Counted from the stretch's first letter, positions 55,101 to 61,501 are shown. The stretch is DNA of 64,000 nt from Toxonevra muliebris (GCA_963691655.1 OY829327.1:63748079-63812078), one strand, 5' to 3'. Translations and numbers: made by a program. The notes: generated by a model from the letters alone, not told the origin.

Positions 55101-56357
55101 CTTAATGAACAAATGTAGTCATCACAACAACAATGTATATAGAGACGGGCAAATCAGACGGCCGTTTCGGAATCCGCCACAATTCCTCATCAGTGATCTT
55201 AGTGATAGTTCTTAATCTTTCAATATCCTATATAAGCTACTAATATTTGAAATCATAACCCAGAAAAAATCTCAACTACATTTCAACTATTTCAGTTATA
55301 GTTGAATGCATATTTAATTGATTATTTAGTTAACTACCCCCAGTCTGTCAACACTAAGCCCTTACTCGTCATTAAATGGTAATGCAAGGACAGATTGAAA
55401 ATGCATTTTTAGAAGTACGCTCCCCACAGTATTATGGAATAAAGGAAAATGGTGAATAATGGTTTTAGGCAAAATCCTCCAGAATGTTGTAAAAATCTTG
55501 TTTTCATTGTAGAAAACCAACTCACTAAACCTGTTAGCGAAAAAACTGGCCATTTTGGATTTTAAACTATCTTTTATTGCGAAGATATTTGGTGCTAAAA
55601 TTTTGTTTTTATTTTGACAACTTATTTTTTCCACCTACTGTATGTCAGTCACAGTTGTGACGTCTAGAGGGTTCACAGCTACTGACACCAAAGAAAAGGT
55701 TGTAAAGATTACAACCCAAATCTCCTCCAGGATGTGTTCTCTGTCGTAGAATCGTGATAATTTGTTTGGGTCATGTTCGGTTCTGTTCATCCCGTTTCGT
55801 CCGGTCGCCTGCTCCTCCTGCTTGACCAGATCGAAACTGCGCATCCTGACGAATCAGAATGCACGGCAACCTCTATAAAGTAAAGGGGAAGGTCGACCAC
55901 CATAATGACTGCATAAAATTAGTTAAAATTTAATGCATTCAGATGGCCGACCCGCCACCGGTGGTCTTTCAGGATTACTCTCCTGGTTGCCAAAGTGTCC
56001 GGTAGGAATGGGCCACATTAAACCTTACGATGCGTTTTTTTAAACAAAATTGGTCTACCTTTACTTGATCTATAATCAGAATTAAGTAAAGAATCGTAAA
56101 TATCAACCTCTTAATTTGAATAAATTAAATTTTTCTACTGATTATGATATTAATGGTATAATTTTTATTTAAAGGGTGACAGTGGAGGATCAATGTTGCG
56201 GGCCACAAATTCTGGAAGCATTGAAATTATCGGTGTAATATCATGGGGTCGAGGATGTGCCCGTCCAAATTATCCTGGCATATACACTATAGTGAAAAAT
56301 TACAGGAAATGGATTGACCAGTTTTTATCTTCAGAGTGCTTATGCTCACGAAAATAA
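31156..56357 (+). CDS. Trypsin-like serine protease gene, three exons, complete S1 domain
   Basis: Exons 31259-31624, 39163-39368 and 56175-56357 join through consensus GT-AG introns in phases 1 and 0. From the activation site R|IVGG the mature protease is 241 residues, normal for S1. The triad is intact: His (TAAHC, codon 31408-31410), Asp (NDIGLI, 31546-31548), Ser (GDSGG, 56181-56183). Asp six residues before Ser (DACQGDSGG) predicts cleavage after Arg/Lys. Cys before the activation site (CGAYG) and Cys in QPACLP would tether the propeptide, as in clip-type and CG11836-like insect proteases. The protein ends with a Cys-Leu-Cys motif also seen in that fly group. Introns of 7.5 and 16.8 kb are full of transposons. 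The 5' end is unresolved. Confidence 0.88.
31259..31624 (+). CDS. Protease exon A: activation site, His and Asp
   Basis: Encodes [13 protein letters not shown] through QPACLPIYK with the catalytic His and Asp. The donor is GTATGT at 31625. The 5' limit is ambiguous. A frame with Met at 31156 reads straight through and gives a Lys-rich start plus a hydrophobic run ([11 protein letters not shown]) that could be a signal anchor. That stretch also has GTGAGT at 31207 and TTTATAG at 31258, a typical 52-bp fly intron, so the exon more likely begins at 31259. Splicing there puts the upstream sequence in a frame with a stop at 31161, so a distant 5' exon is the best explanation. Confidence 0.85.
31625..32261. 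other. Start of protease intron A-B, unassigned
   Basis: AT-rich intron sequence. From about 32080 there are degraded frames leading into the mariner fragment. Confidence 0.5.
32262..32384 (+). pseudogene. mariner/Tc1 transposase fragment
   Basis: The + frame contains [17 protein letters not shown] followed by SRVYPRSL. This is the block around the second catalytic Asp (FSDEK) of mariner-like transposases. About 40 residues only, ending in a stop at 32382-32384. It lies within the protease intron. Confidence 0.7.
32533..33230 (+). pseudogene. Ty3/Gypsy pol fragment (protease to RT), decayed
   Basis: Three + strand pieces in order: [19 protein letters not shown], an aspartic protease active site (32560-32640); [31 protein letters not shown] region (32960-33060), the linker and start of RT in Gypsy pols; and [17 protein letters not shown] (33165-33215), the RT block before the catalytic site. 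Frames are broken and the stretch between is shortened. It is distinct from the 18-21 kb Gypsy. Confidence 0.75.
33772..33982 (-). pseudogene. Penelope GIY-YIG endonuclease fragment
   Basis: Reads [11 protein letters not shown]...[20 protein letters not shown]. This is the endonuclease of Penelope-like elements: VYEI as the GIY-equivalent, TYVGTT as YIG, and the conserved Arg in the RxxEH stretch. The displayed N-terminus (Met-Thr-Ala) comes from the inserted Mutator-like element; the Penelope frame continues at 37216. Confidence 0.85.
34777..36500 (-). pseudogene. Mutator-like transposase domain protein, frameshifted
   Basis: Starts at [20 protein letters not shown] (about 36487). It then continues in shifting frames: [17 protein letters not shown]...[27 protein letters not shown] (first catalytic Asp region), YCIECRRW and [15 protein letters not shown] (36136-35546), then [17 protein letters not shown] (35364), [32 protein letters not shown] and the coiled-coil tail ending [10 protein letters not shown] (34777). 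This order matches uncharacterised arthropod proteins with this domain. The block after KYYIG reads IRDTKT, where the family usually has an acidic residue, so a catalytic position may be lost as well. At least three frame changes. Confidence 0.8.
36841..36862 (+). repeat. Run of 22 G
   Basis: A pure G22 tract inside the Mutator-like element, upstream of its coding region. It could form a G-quadruplex. It is also a place where sequencing and assembly commonly err in length. Confidence 0.85.
37216..38228 (-). pseudogene. Penelope RT, C-terminal segment
   Basis: From 38228 leftward the minus strand reads [14 protein letters not shown], the RT catalytic YxDD block. After the MITE it continues with [26 protein letters not shown] and [12 protein letters not shown] stretches, the thumb region of Penelope RT. 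It joins the GIY-YIG domain across the Mutator-like insertion. Stops break the frame. Confidence 0.8.
37760..38130. mobile_element. hAT MITE H2 (371 bp)
   Basis: The ends are CAGTGGTCGGCAAA and TTGCCAACCACTG, inverted with one mismatch. Exact flanks GTCTAGAT lie at 37752-37759 and 38131-38138. Inserted in the Penelope RT. Non-coding. Confidence 0.92.
38232..38390 (+). pseudogene. Penelope RT fragment, inverted relative to the rest
   Basis: The + strand frame contains [16 protein letters not shown] followed by [11 protein letters not shown]. This is the RT block immediately before the YxDD block in Penelope-like elements. It directly abuts, head to head, the minus-strand segment carrying YVDD. 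Confidence 0.82.
38391..39162. other. Rest of protease intron A-B
   Basis: AT-rich, with a (CT)n run at about 38909-38925. No further element recognised. Confidence 0.45.
39163..39368 (+). CDS. Protease exon B: middle of S1 domain
   Basis: 206 bp between a T-rich acceptor (AG at 39161-39162) and GTAAAT at 39369. Encodes [13 protein letters not shown], the IWSQLKC...[11 protein letters not shown] block and DACQ. Both Cys pairs of this region of S1 proteases are present, as is the pocket Asp (codon 39357-39359). Phase 1 in, phase 0 out. Confidence 0.92.
39369..39883. other. Start of protease intron B-C
   Basis: AT-rich, nothing recognised. Confidence 0.45.
40166..41911 (-). mobile_element. 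1.6-kb repeat R4, copy 2 (inverted), carrying MITE M2
   Basis: Reverse complement of 4404-5993 with long identical stretches. It contains the 231-bp MITE M2 at 41313-41543, absent from copy 1, and lacks about 80 bp present in copy 1. The nested inverted-end segment is at about 40451-40843. The long frame 41020-41577 runs through R4 and the MITE and has no protein signature. Confidence 0.75.
41313..41543. mobile_element. TA-flanked MITE M2, copy 2 (231 bp)
   Basis: Inserted in R4 copy 2 with TA on both sides (41311-41312, 41544-41545). The other R4 copy has the uninterrupted sequence at about 4759-4764 with a single TA. The ends match 28640-28814, while the middle differs in length. Confidence 0.95.
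41912..42120 (+). repeat. Rearranged R4 edge with 75-bp tandem duplication
   Basis: Sequence matching 4330-4470 appears here in the same orientation although R4 itself is inverted. Within it, the unit from TTCAGGACAATCTGTATGGG to TTTTTAGTCCGTTTT occurs twice (about 41970-42044 and 42045-42117). With 41861-41880 (AACGGACTAAAAAG) it forms an inverted pair. Confidence 0.7.
42150..42600 (-). pseudogene. Tc1-like transposase, decayed
   Basis: The minus strand reads [12 protein letters not shown] (the block before the central domain), then stretches equivalent to the FQQDN/HT block and PIEHL block in shifting frames. The C-terminal tail [14 protein letters not shown] follows. Multiple stops and frameshifts. 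Confidence 0.7.
42610..43140 (+). repeat. Duplicated block D1 containing a SINE
   Basis: Matches 43780-44400 (block D2) in the same orientation, including flanks of the SINE (GTTGAAAAAAAT, CAATGCAAATTTAAAAACAAG). The SINE was therefore present before the duplication. Confidence 0.7.
42850..43115 (+). mobile_element. tRNA-derived SINE S1, copy 1
   Basis: The head carries an A-box-like GTAGCCTAGTGGTTAGTG and a B-box-like GGTTCATATCTC about 40 nt later, the internal RNA polymerase III promoter of a tRNA (Glu/Asp/His-like). A conserved body follows: CACCACCTCATGGCTGGCAA, AAAAGCTTTTCACTTCGCCG, AAAACTGTACATCCCTTCCA. Part of the 3' end is deleted. The body resembles a SINE core I recall from other insects. 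Confidence 0.78.
43175..43500 (+). repeat. Dispersed repeat R3, copy 2
   Basis: Matches 3230-3555. Its right part is included in the 293-bp tandem duplication. Confidence 0.7.
43376..43961 (+). repeat. 293-bp tandem duplication
   Basis: Two near-identical units, 43376-43668 and 43669-43961, offset by exactly 293 bp (CTCATATAGTAAATAGGAAT at 43389 and 43682). The few differences lie at the junction. Recent. Assembly duplication cannot be excluded. Confidence 0.9.
43780..44400 (+). repeat. Duplicated block D2 containing a SINE
   Basis: Second copy of 42610-43140, overlapping the right part of the tandem duplication. Confidence 0.65.
44063..44361 (+). mobile_element. tRNA-derived SINE S1, copy 2
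   Basis: The fullest copy: GTCGCCGTAGTCTAGTGGTT head with A and B boxes, a body with CACCACCTCTTGGCTGGCAA and GCCGTTCGGACTCGGC, and a GGTAGTAGTAGG tail. The tail of TAG units is shared with the independent copy at 50710-50985. Confidence 0.85.
44540..45019. other. Intron spacer
   Basis: AT-rich. 44926-44960 (GTGCCCCAAGCACGGGGCAC) is a small palindrome; related GTGCCCC words occur at 50115-50165 and 50455-50480. No gene. Confidence 0.4.
45020..46330 (+). mobile_element. mariner transposon, dead
   Basis: A mariner transposase pseudogene with some 5' flank starting near TATATACCACCTTGATGAAA (about 45008), a possible left inverted end. I did not find a matching right end, so the 3' end may be deleted. 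Confidence 0.7.
45186..46206 (+). pseudogene. mariner transposase, frameshifted
   Basis: Blocks in order: helix-turn-helix part [37 protein letters not shown] (abbreviated: [21 protein letters not shown]), stop, [20 protein letters not shown], a stop just before DETWVYEYD (first Asp), [25 protein letters not shown] (second Asp), frameshift, [13 protein letters not shown] (third Asp) and [12 protein letters not shown]. The D,D34D layout of mariner is clear. At least two stops and one frameshift. The C-terminal third is diverged. Confidence 0.92.
46255..47760 (+). repeat. Satellite-like repeat, two diverged long units
   Basis: Units of about 620-780 bp. Each contains CAGCGCCACCTATCGGATTTT, a (AGTAGTAGAAAA)n-like tract of variable length (46430-46620; 47035-47385) and GGTGTCACACCCCCTTT... 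with TAGCATGGCATTG and TTCTTGAGATATACCCAAAA. Related sequence lies at 49725-49930 (inverted) and 60090-60700. No coding. Confidence 0.75.
47761..48150. other. Intron spacer
   Basis: AT-rich. The open frame 47730-48023 starts in the satellite-like repeat and has no protein signature. Confidence 0.4.
48159..49693. mobile_element. Non-autonomous hAT H3 (1535 bp)
   Basis: The ends TAGTGATGATTCGATA and its inverted form (TATCGAATCAACACTA) lie between exact 8-bp flanks GTCATAAG (48151-48158, 49694-49701). TACTTGTATCGAATA-like words repeat below both ends. It contains repeat R5 copy 2 and no transposase. Confidence 0.92.
49043..49375 (+). repeat. Dispersed repeat R5, copy 2
   Basis: Matches 6490-6815; lies within hAT H3. 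Confidence 0.75.
49725..50700. other. Intron spacer with inverted satellite-like fragment
   Basis: 49725-49930 is an inverted, diverged part of the 46-47 kb repeat. The remainder is AT-rich. 50500-50690 has several TTACATT words. No gene. Confidence 0.5.
50710..50985 (+). mobile_element. tRNA-derived SINE S1, copy 3
   Basis: An independent insertion: the head is partly truncated (GTTAGTGTGTTGGACTGCTA), the body is well conserved (CACCACCTCTTGGCTGGTAA, GCCGTTCGGATTCGGC), and the 3' end has a (TAG)5 tail at 50966-50981. The unrelated flanks support an independent transposition. Confidence 0.85.
51270..51540 (+). repeat. Dispersed repeat R6, copy 1
   Basis: Matches the reverse complement of 52230-52447 plus 55348-55640 when the 2.9-kb element between them is ignored (AAATGGTCACC..TTTTCGCTAACAG, GCATTACCATTTGATGACGA, AAGTGATGATCATT). 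It provides an empty-site-like comparison for that insertion. 57960-58230 is another part of the family. Confidence 0.7.
51541..51875. other. Intron spacer
   Basis: Nothing recognised. Confidence 0.4.
51876..52197 (+). mobile_element. Palindromic MITE, family M1, copy 2
   Basis: Ends GTGGTTATATTG (51883) and CAATATAACCAC (52179-52190) are perfectly inverted. The interior matches 1851-2172 with few differences. Confidence 0.88.
52230..52447 (-). repeat. Dispersed repeat R6, copy 2, part a
   Basis: One side of the R6 copy split by the fold-back hAT. Part b is 55348-55640. TCAACACT at 52440-52447 is the duplicated target. Confidence 0.72.
53200..53370 (+). repeat. Short internal tandem pair in H4
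   Basis: Two related stretches about 97 bp apart: CGAAAGACCTCTCATGGGAT and CAAAAGATCTCTCACGAAAT, each followed by TCTTTGC.TCAGCAGTT. Confidence 0.6.
54366..54906. mobile_element. MITE M3, copy 1 (541 bp), nested in H4
   Basis: The ends CACTGTGCAGCA and TGTTGCACAGTG are inverted, flanked by TAA on both sides (54363-54365, 54907-54909). A second copy at 60703-61212 is flanked by TTA. A 3-bp TWA duplication suits PIF/Harbinger; the CACTG ends would also suit a CACTA-type element. Confidence 0.88.
55348..55640 (-). repeat. Dispersed repeat R6, copy 2, part b
   Basis: Continues R6 after the hAT insertion. The minus-strand frame here parallels the + frame at 51280-51525 by shared ancestry of the repeat, not as a gene. 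Confidence 0.7.
55641..56174. other. End of protease intron B-C
   Basis: Slightly higher GC at 55640-56000, no signature in the 69-codon frame there. Ends in a T-rich acceptor tract before 56175. Confidence 0.45.
56175..56357 (+). CDS. Protease exon C: catalytic Ser and C-terminus
   Basis: Acceptor AG at 56173-56174. Encodes [28 protein letters not shown] and a C-terminal helix KWIDQFL, ending ECLCSRK and TAA at 56355-56357. Ser-Trp-Gly and the Gly of PGIYT keep the primary pocket open, consistent with trypsin specificity. Confidence 0.93.
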   Translation, partial: GDSGGSMLRATNSGSIEIIGVISWGRGCARPNYPGIYTIVKNYRKWIDQFLSSECLCSRK

Positions 56358-56585
56358 TAAATTACATAGATTTTTTTAACGTTTATTACAAAAACATGTA
56401 TATAATGATTACTACAAATAAGCAAGTAGTTTAAATTTTAATATTATTATATAGTCCCATAATCGGGCTCTCATGCACATTAACTATTTTTCATATTTTA
56501 TATGTAATCATTTTTAAAAACAATTATTATGTTTTATCACATACCGTTTGGCACAAGCTTAGTAATACGGCAAAATATTTTTTTA

Positions 56586-56591
56586 AATAAA
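56586..56591 (+). terminator. Candidate polyadenylation signals of the protease gene
   Basis: AATAAA lies about 230 bp after the stop. Another AATAAA at 56356-56361 overlaps the stop codon itself and would leave almost no 3' UTR. Either may be used. Confidence 0.4.
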
Positions 56592-57201
56592 AAGTTTGAG
56601 AAAATGAAATTTTTTTTAATTAGTACCTTTTCACTATGCCAAATTCAATCAAATTTGCCAGCATGTTGACAAATTTCGTATGGAAAAATCTCTCTCTCTT
56701 TGACAGGGAATATGACAGTGAAAACCAAGCATTCGAAATTTTGCAAAAACTTTTTTGCTTTGAGTGAAGAACACAAGCATATCATAGAGCACATGAGCCG
56801 ACACTAAGAGAGCAAGTGTCGGGGTCGAGCTTTTTGCCATATACGTGTGAGCTCTCATCATTATTCCATCAACTGTCAAAATTTCTCAATTTACAAACTA
56901 GTATTTTCTTGGGATGAATACCGTGTACGCTGTTCTGAATACTTCTTATTATTTTTGTACAAAATAATCATATGTACGATAAGTATTTTGCAAACGGATT
57001 GATTTCTGTTTGTTATTTTTTAATATTTTTCTCATTACCTTTTAAATCATATTTTACAGATAAATAAATCAATCAAAATTTTGTAAGTAACCATAAAAGA
57101 ATTAAAGTAGTCGTTCAATTATGATTTTATGAATCACTACTATGGTAGCTATGTGTGGTGACTTTCTTGACTTATCTAATTCTTATGCAAACAAAATATT
57201 T
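56592..57201. other. 3' flank of the protease gene
   Basis: 56768-56815 (CATAGAGCACATGAG and GACACTAAGAGAG) is inverted at 58845-58882. No gene seen. Confidence 0.45.
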
Positions 57202-57389
57202 GTATAATGCAGTGTTGCCAGAAACTTCACTTAAAAAATCGTCAAAATTGTAAGGAAAAATCGTTATTTTCAAAAAAAAATCGTCATGAGAGAAAAACTC
57301 AAATTTATTTTCTTTAAATATGTTTGCATTTATTTATATTATAATATCGCTTCAAGAGTCTTATTGTTTACACGATTTCTGCACTTAGT

Positions 57390-57580
57390 TTTATTTAAAT
57401 TGACTTTTATATAATATTCTTTCAACATTTGCGGATGAGTTGGGTAAACACAATTTATTCACCTTATCAAGAATTGTCTCAAAATCAACATATCGTAACT
57501 CCCTAAAATCAATATCTAGTTGCTGAAAGTAATTTTCGTCCCCCAAATTTTTAAAATGTGACATTAAACTTTGTAATGAA
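57390..57580 (-). pseudogene. hAT transposase C-terminal remnant
   Basis: The minus strand reads LCLPNSSANVERI and, after a frameshift, VNLNKTKCRNRVNNK. This is the C-terminal dimerisation region of hAT transposases (PxSSAxxER...N..K...R). It is a minimal remnant of the parent autonomous element. Confidence 0.78.
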
Positions 57581-57730
57581 TTGGCTAAAAAAACTTAATT
57601 CTTTCAATGCAGCATTATGCAGCATTATCAAATCGTTTTTTATTTGATTACACAACTCAAAATAAAAAAGTGCAATTATTTACAGATTCAGAAAACAGAC
57701 TTTCAGATATTTTTTAACACTTTAAGAGTT

Positions 57731-57849
57731 TTCATCAAAACATGCAAAAGCCTTGTAAACCGCGTAAACATATTGTCAAATTTCATATAAATTTTGACAA
57801 TGTTATGCGGTTTATGAGGCTTATAAAGATTTAGGCATGTTTTGATGAA
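57731..57849. repeat. Hairpin inside H5
   Basis: TTCATCAAAACATGC at the left is inverted at the right (GCATGTTTTGATGAA), with further matching arms (AAACCGC..AACAT.TTGTCAAA) around a loop near 57785. Confidence 0.7.
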
Positions 57850-58377
57850 GGCCCTTATTAATTTTTTTTTTGGCGTTAATGCCAAGGTAAATATCTTTAC
57901 TTTTCAAAAATATTGTTTTGTCTCTGAAATTAATGTTATTAACATCAAGAATTAAATACTCTGGTTTTAAAATATTTATGCATGGAAAGCATAATCAAAA
58001 TTCCAGCACTGGGAATCAAGTTCAACACAGATATACCTAGTCTTTATTCCTTCAAAAACGTTTCACTTCCTGAAGAGAAAAGCTGAATAGGTAATATTTT
58101 CATTATCTTAAATGAAACCATTATGCATCAAACTACCTAAAAAAGTATTGAAATAGGTGCATAATGGTGAAGAAAGTTTTTTTAATGATCATCACTAAGC
58201 CCGACTTGTCATTAAATGTATAAAATAGCAGAAGAGGTTTTAAAACAAAATATTTGTTGCAGTTGTTTTTTGATCTAAAAAATCGTAATTTTTCAACAAA
58301 AATCGTCAAATCGTCATTGGGTAAAAAAATCGTCAAAATGACGATAAAATCGTCGTTCTGGCAACACTGGTATAATG

Positions 58378-58971
58378 TATGTACAATAAAATAAACACCA
58401 ACATTTTCTTTGTCAGCTAAATAATAAGTTTTTCTTACAACTGATTGAAAGATTACAATATTCACTCTGTTCAACTCTATTATATTTAAAATCTGGTTTT
58501 AAACGATTATAGTTGACAAAGAAATTTAGGGTGCTTTTAATTCAAAGTTTGAATTTATCTGAAAGATTTTTTTTTAAATAATTAAAATTAATAGGCTTTG
58601 AATGCATAACAATGCTAAAAAGATATTATACTACGGGCCGATTATTGCAAATATCTGTCCATCGCTAAATTTTAATTATACTAAAATGAGGAGATTTTCA
58701 GTTAAAAGAGTGGCATCATTTTAAGTGTGGTGTAATTTTGCAAAACATATGGAATCGAGTATCAGCTGCTAAGAAACAGCTGAGTTCGATGGCGGCCATC
58801 TTTAACCGAGAAAGAGCGAAAATGTGGTTGTATTAATTTATGGCTCTCTCAGTGTCGTCTCATGTGCTCTATGATACATATAACCACTGAAGTGGTTGGT
58901 CACTGCAGTTTAAGGGATTAGGAGTTATCTCATTTCAGTACTAATAAAACAAAAGTGGAGTAAAAGTGGGT
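58378..58971. other. Spacer
   Basis: AT-rich. Inverted relative of 56768-56815 at 58845-58882. No gene. Confidence 0.4.
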
Positions 58972-58979
58972 TTATTGAT

Positions 58980-59274
58980 AGTGTGGCCAAATTATGTTCT
59001 TCAAAATCCGCTAAAATGAAGAAAAAAACGCGTATTTTCTTAAAAAAAAACGTTAAATTTTTTTCCTTATAAAAGCACTAGAAAGTTCAATACATTTACA
59101 CTTTCTCACTAATACAGGCACACATCTGATACTTCTAGTCAATGAAAATTTCTTCGATTTTTCGAAGATGCTTTAAAATAAAAAAACGCGCCGAGCGCTA
59201 AGTCACTTTTTTCCGAGTTTTAATTTTCAAAAAGCACTAAAATCAGCGGGAAAAACGCTGAGTTAGCCACACTG
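58980..59274. mobile_element. hAT MITE H6 (295 bp)
   Basis: The ends TAGTGTGGCCAA and the inverted CAGTGTGGCTAA are flanked by TTTATTGA (58972-58979) and TTTATTTA (59275-59282), 7 of 8 identical. AAACGCG/CGCTGA words occur below the ends. Non-coding. Confidence 0.8.
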
Positions 59275-59282
59275 TTTATTTA

Positions 59283-60089
59283 GTGGCTGTTCCTGCTTGT
59301 GCCTGTGTGAACTGCTACTTACAAAACAAAATAGTGCCGTGACAGTGGGACAACCGAGAACGTATTTTTTTTGAGAAGGTAAGCTGTATACAGGGTAGTA
59401 ATGTCCAGGCACACTGCTAATTTTTGTTTTTATTTACTTATTTCGTTGTCCGGACCAGGCAAAGTAGGGGTAATGCAAAAATTACAACAACTAAAACTTT
59501 TGCAAGAGATATATCTATATGATCTCCGATCAAAATCGAATCATTACCCTAATCATATCATTTACATGAGTAGTTCCACTTCCACGTGTTTAATGGTGTC
59601 AACATTCTTCTCAGTTATTGTTATCAACATCCCATCTTAACATACAAACCTTCATCATCTTTCTTACTATGGCTCTCTAATAACTATCAACATACATTCT
59701 TTACAACTAAATTTTTATTTATTGCTTTATTATTGTTCCCCATTTGCTAAAGCCCTAACACGCATTTTTTCAAATTTTGCAGAAGACGCAAAAAGCATTT
59801 TTGTATTTGGAGTACTGTTTCGAGAATTTGTAATTTAAACTAAAAGAAAAGATTACTAGTTTTCAGTGTAGGTTTCTAAAATTTTCGGTACAGGGCACAC
59901 TTTACCATAATCCATCGAAAACTCTATACTGAAAAATGTATGTTAGGGTCTTAGCAAAATAAGGCAAAGATATATAAAGATATATATACCTTTTGAAGCA
60001 TTTCCCTTGTATGCAAAAAAACTTCCACATTCTGCCCACAACTACTACTAACCATCCGCCTTCACACACAAACTGCCAGTGTGTTCTTT
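59283..60089. other. Spacer
   Basis: The frame 59401-59640 has no recognised signature. No RNA gene seen. Confidence 0.35.
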
Positions 60090-60700
60090 GCAATGGTTTC
60101 TCAGGTATACAGTTTCAAAAATTTTCTTTGCATGGGAGGTGTCACGCATATTTTATTTATTCCATTCATTTTTTTCTAGCATTTTCCATTGGCAATCAAA
60201 GCTCTCTAACCACAAATAATTTAGAAAATATACCTTATAAAACCGAGGTGGAACAGTCACTAACCCAAGTATACACATACTTTACCCACCAAATTCCATT
60301 GGCAAATCATATTATCATTCCAAATCTTAATACTGCACTACAAATAGTTTGAAAATTCAGGCTATATGGAAAGTTTCGCGCCATCTTTTTCAATCCTAAC
60401 CACATTTTTTTTTGTGGCGTAGTTTTGTCAACTAACGTGGGTAAATGGTTCTGGAAATATATATAAAAGCATTAGAGTTGAACGGAAAAGGCCACGCCAT
60501 ATTTTTTCATGGAATGCCAAAATAACGTTTTTTAGAGACGTGTCACAAATGAATACTGAGATATTCCATAGCTAAAACTCAGATTATATAGGAGATGCAA
60601 TGTTCCCTTTTTCAATTTCACAGACCTTTTTCCTAAGGCATTACATTGCCAATTAGCATCCTCGTACTAAATTTCTGGTTGTGGAGATATACCCGAAAGT
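60090..60700 (+). repeat. Satellite-like repeat, diverged copy
   Basis: Shares the order GGTGTCACGC, CATTGGCAATC, CTATATGGAAAGT, GGAGATATACCCGAAA with the 46-47 kb repeat at lower identity. MITE M3 copy 2 is inserted at its right end. Confidence 0.6.
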
Positions 60701-60702
60701 TA

Positions 60703-61212
60703 CACTGTGCAACACATTTTTCTAATGGAGAATCGGCCAAAAAATATCGATAGTACTAGTCTAGAGTAACAAACCTCTAAAAGGATTTTGCAAAGTTAGC
60801 TCGCTTTCAAAAGATATTGGCATTCAAAGTTTGAATGATATTTGATATTTTTTACTACTTTCTTCAGCGAAATAATAAATAATGTTATCAACAATTTTAA
60901 CATTGTATTAGATGTCCATATTATGAAGTGTAAACTATTCATTACATGACTTTTGTAAAAAAAAGCACTAATACTATTAACAAAAATGTATAGAATTTAA
61001 TAAAATTTAGATTTTCAAATTGTTTTTTTATTATAAACAGAAAATAGAATTGAAAAATACACGAAAACAGCACAACTTTGAAAGGCTATAACATTTAAAA
61101 GCGAACTTAATTTTTAAAGCCCTCTTAGGCTTTTTTACTCTAGATCAGTACTATCGACCTGTGTTGGTCTCTTCTCCGTTAGATTCCATGACCCTTAAAT
61201 TGTTGCACAGTG
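60703..61212. mobile_element. MITE M3, copy 2 (510 bp)
   Basis: The ends CACTGTGCAACA and TTGTTGCACAGTG are flanked by TTA (60700-60702, 61213-61215). The interior matches 54366-54906 in opposite orientation. Non-coding. Confidence 0.88.
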
Positions 61213-61275
61213 TTATCTGAGTTATTGATGGGCATATGTCCATGAATAATAGTATGAAAAAATAATAATTATTTG

Positions 61276-61370
61276 TAGTTGAATTCGAACTCACGACACC
61301 AAAAAAACTTAGAATTCCTTTGCACAACAACAACTTTACACTTCTTTTTAGCTCACTCAGCCACACACAT
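61276..61370 (-). other. tRNA-like sequence (pseudo-tRNA or SINE head), a
   Basis: On the minus strand GTGTGTGGCTGAGTGAGCTA is A-box-like and GAGTTCGAATTCAAC is a good B box, about 80 nt later, as in a tRNA with a long variable arm (Leu/Ser type). A T-rich stretch follows. The stems do not pair well, so it is not a working tRNA. Confidence 0.55.
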
Positions 61371-61501
61371 TTTTAAAATAACGTGATCACATTAGTAATA
61401 TGTATTTGATAATGTATTATGTTTATTTGCATGTTTTATATTCACCTTTGTCTTTATTTGTTGTGTATTTAGTTTTTTACACCACAAAAAAAAAAAAAAA
61501 T

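Larger units (their letters stand above)
52448..55347. mobile_element. Fold-back hAT element H4 (2900 bp)
   Basis: The ends CAGACTGGGGGGTAATTAAC and the inverted CAGACTGGGGGTAGTTAAC lie between exact 8-bp flanks TCAACACT (52440-52447, 55348-55355). Clusters of TTTCAACTACA/TGTAGTTGAAA words lie near both ends and in the middle (52480-52620, 53660-53750, 54310-54365, 54910-54995, 55265-55320). A long inverted pair lies at about 53735-54180 and 55000-55265. A TWA-flanked MITE (54366-54906) is nested inside. No transposase; frames such as 52930-53373 are repeats. Confidence 0.92.
57210..58369 (-). mobile_element. hAT deletion derivative H5 (1160 bp)
   Basis: The ends CAGTGTTGCCAGAA and TTCTGGCAACACTG are perfectly inverted, flanked by exact GTATAATG (57202-57209, 58370-58377). 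AAAATCGTCA words repeat below both ends. The interior keeps a fragment of hAT transposase and a hairpin. Confidence 0.95.
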
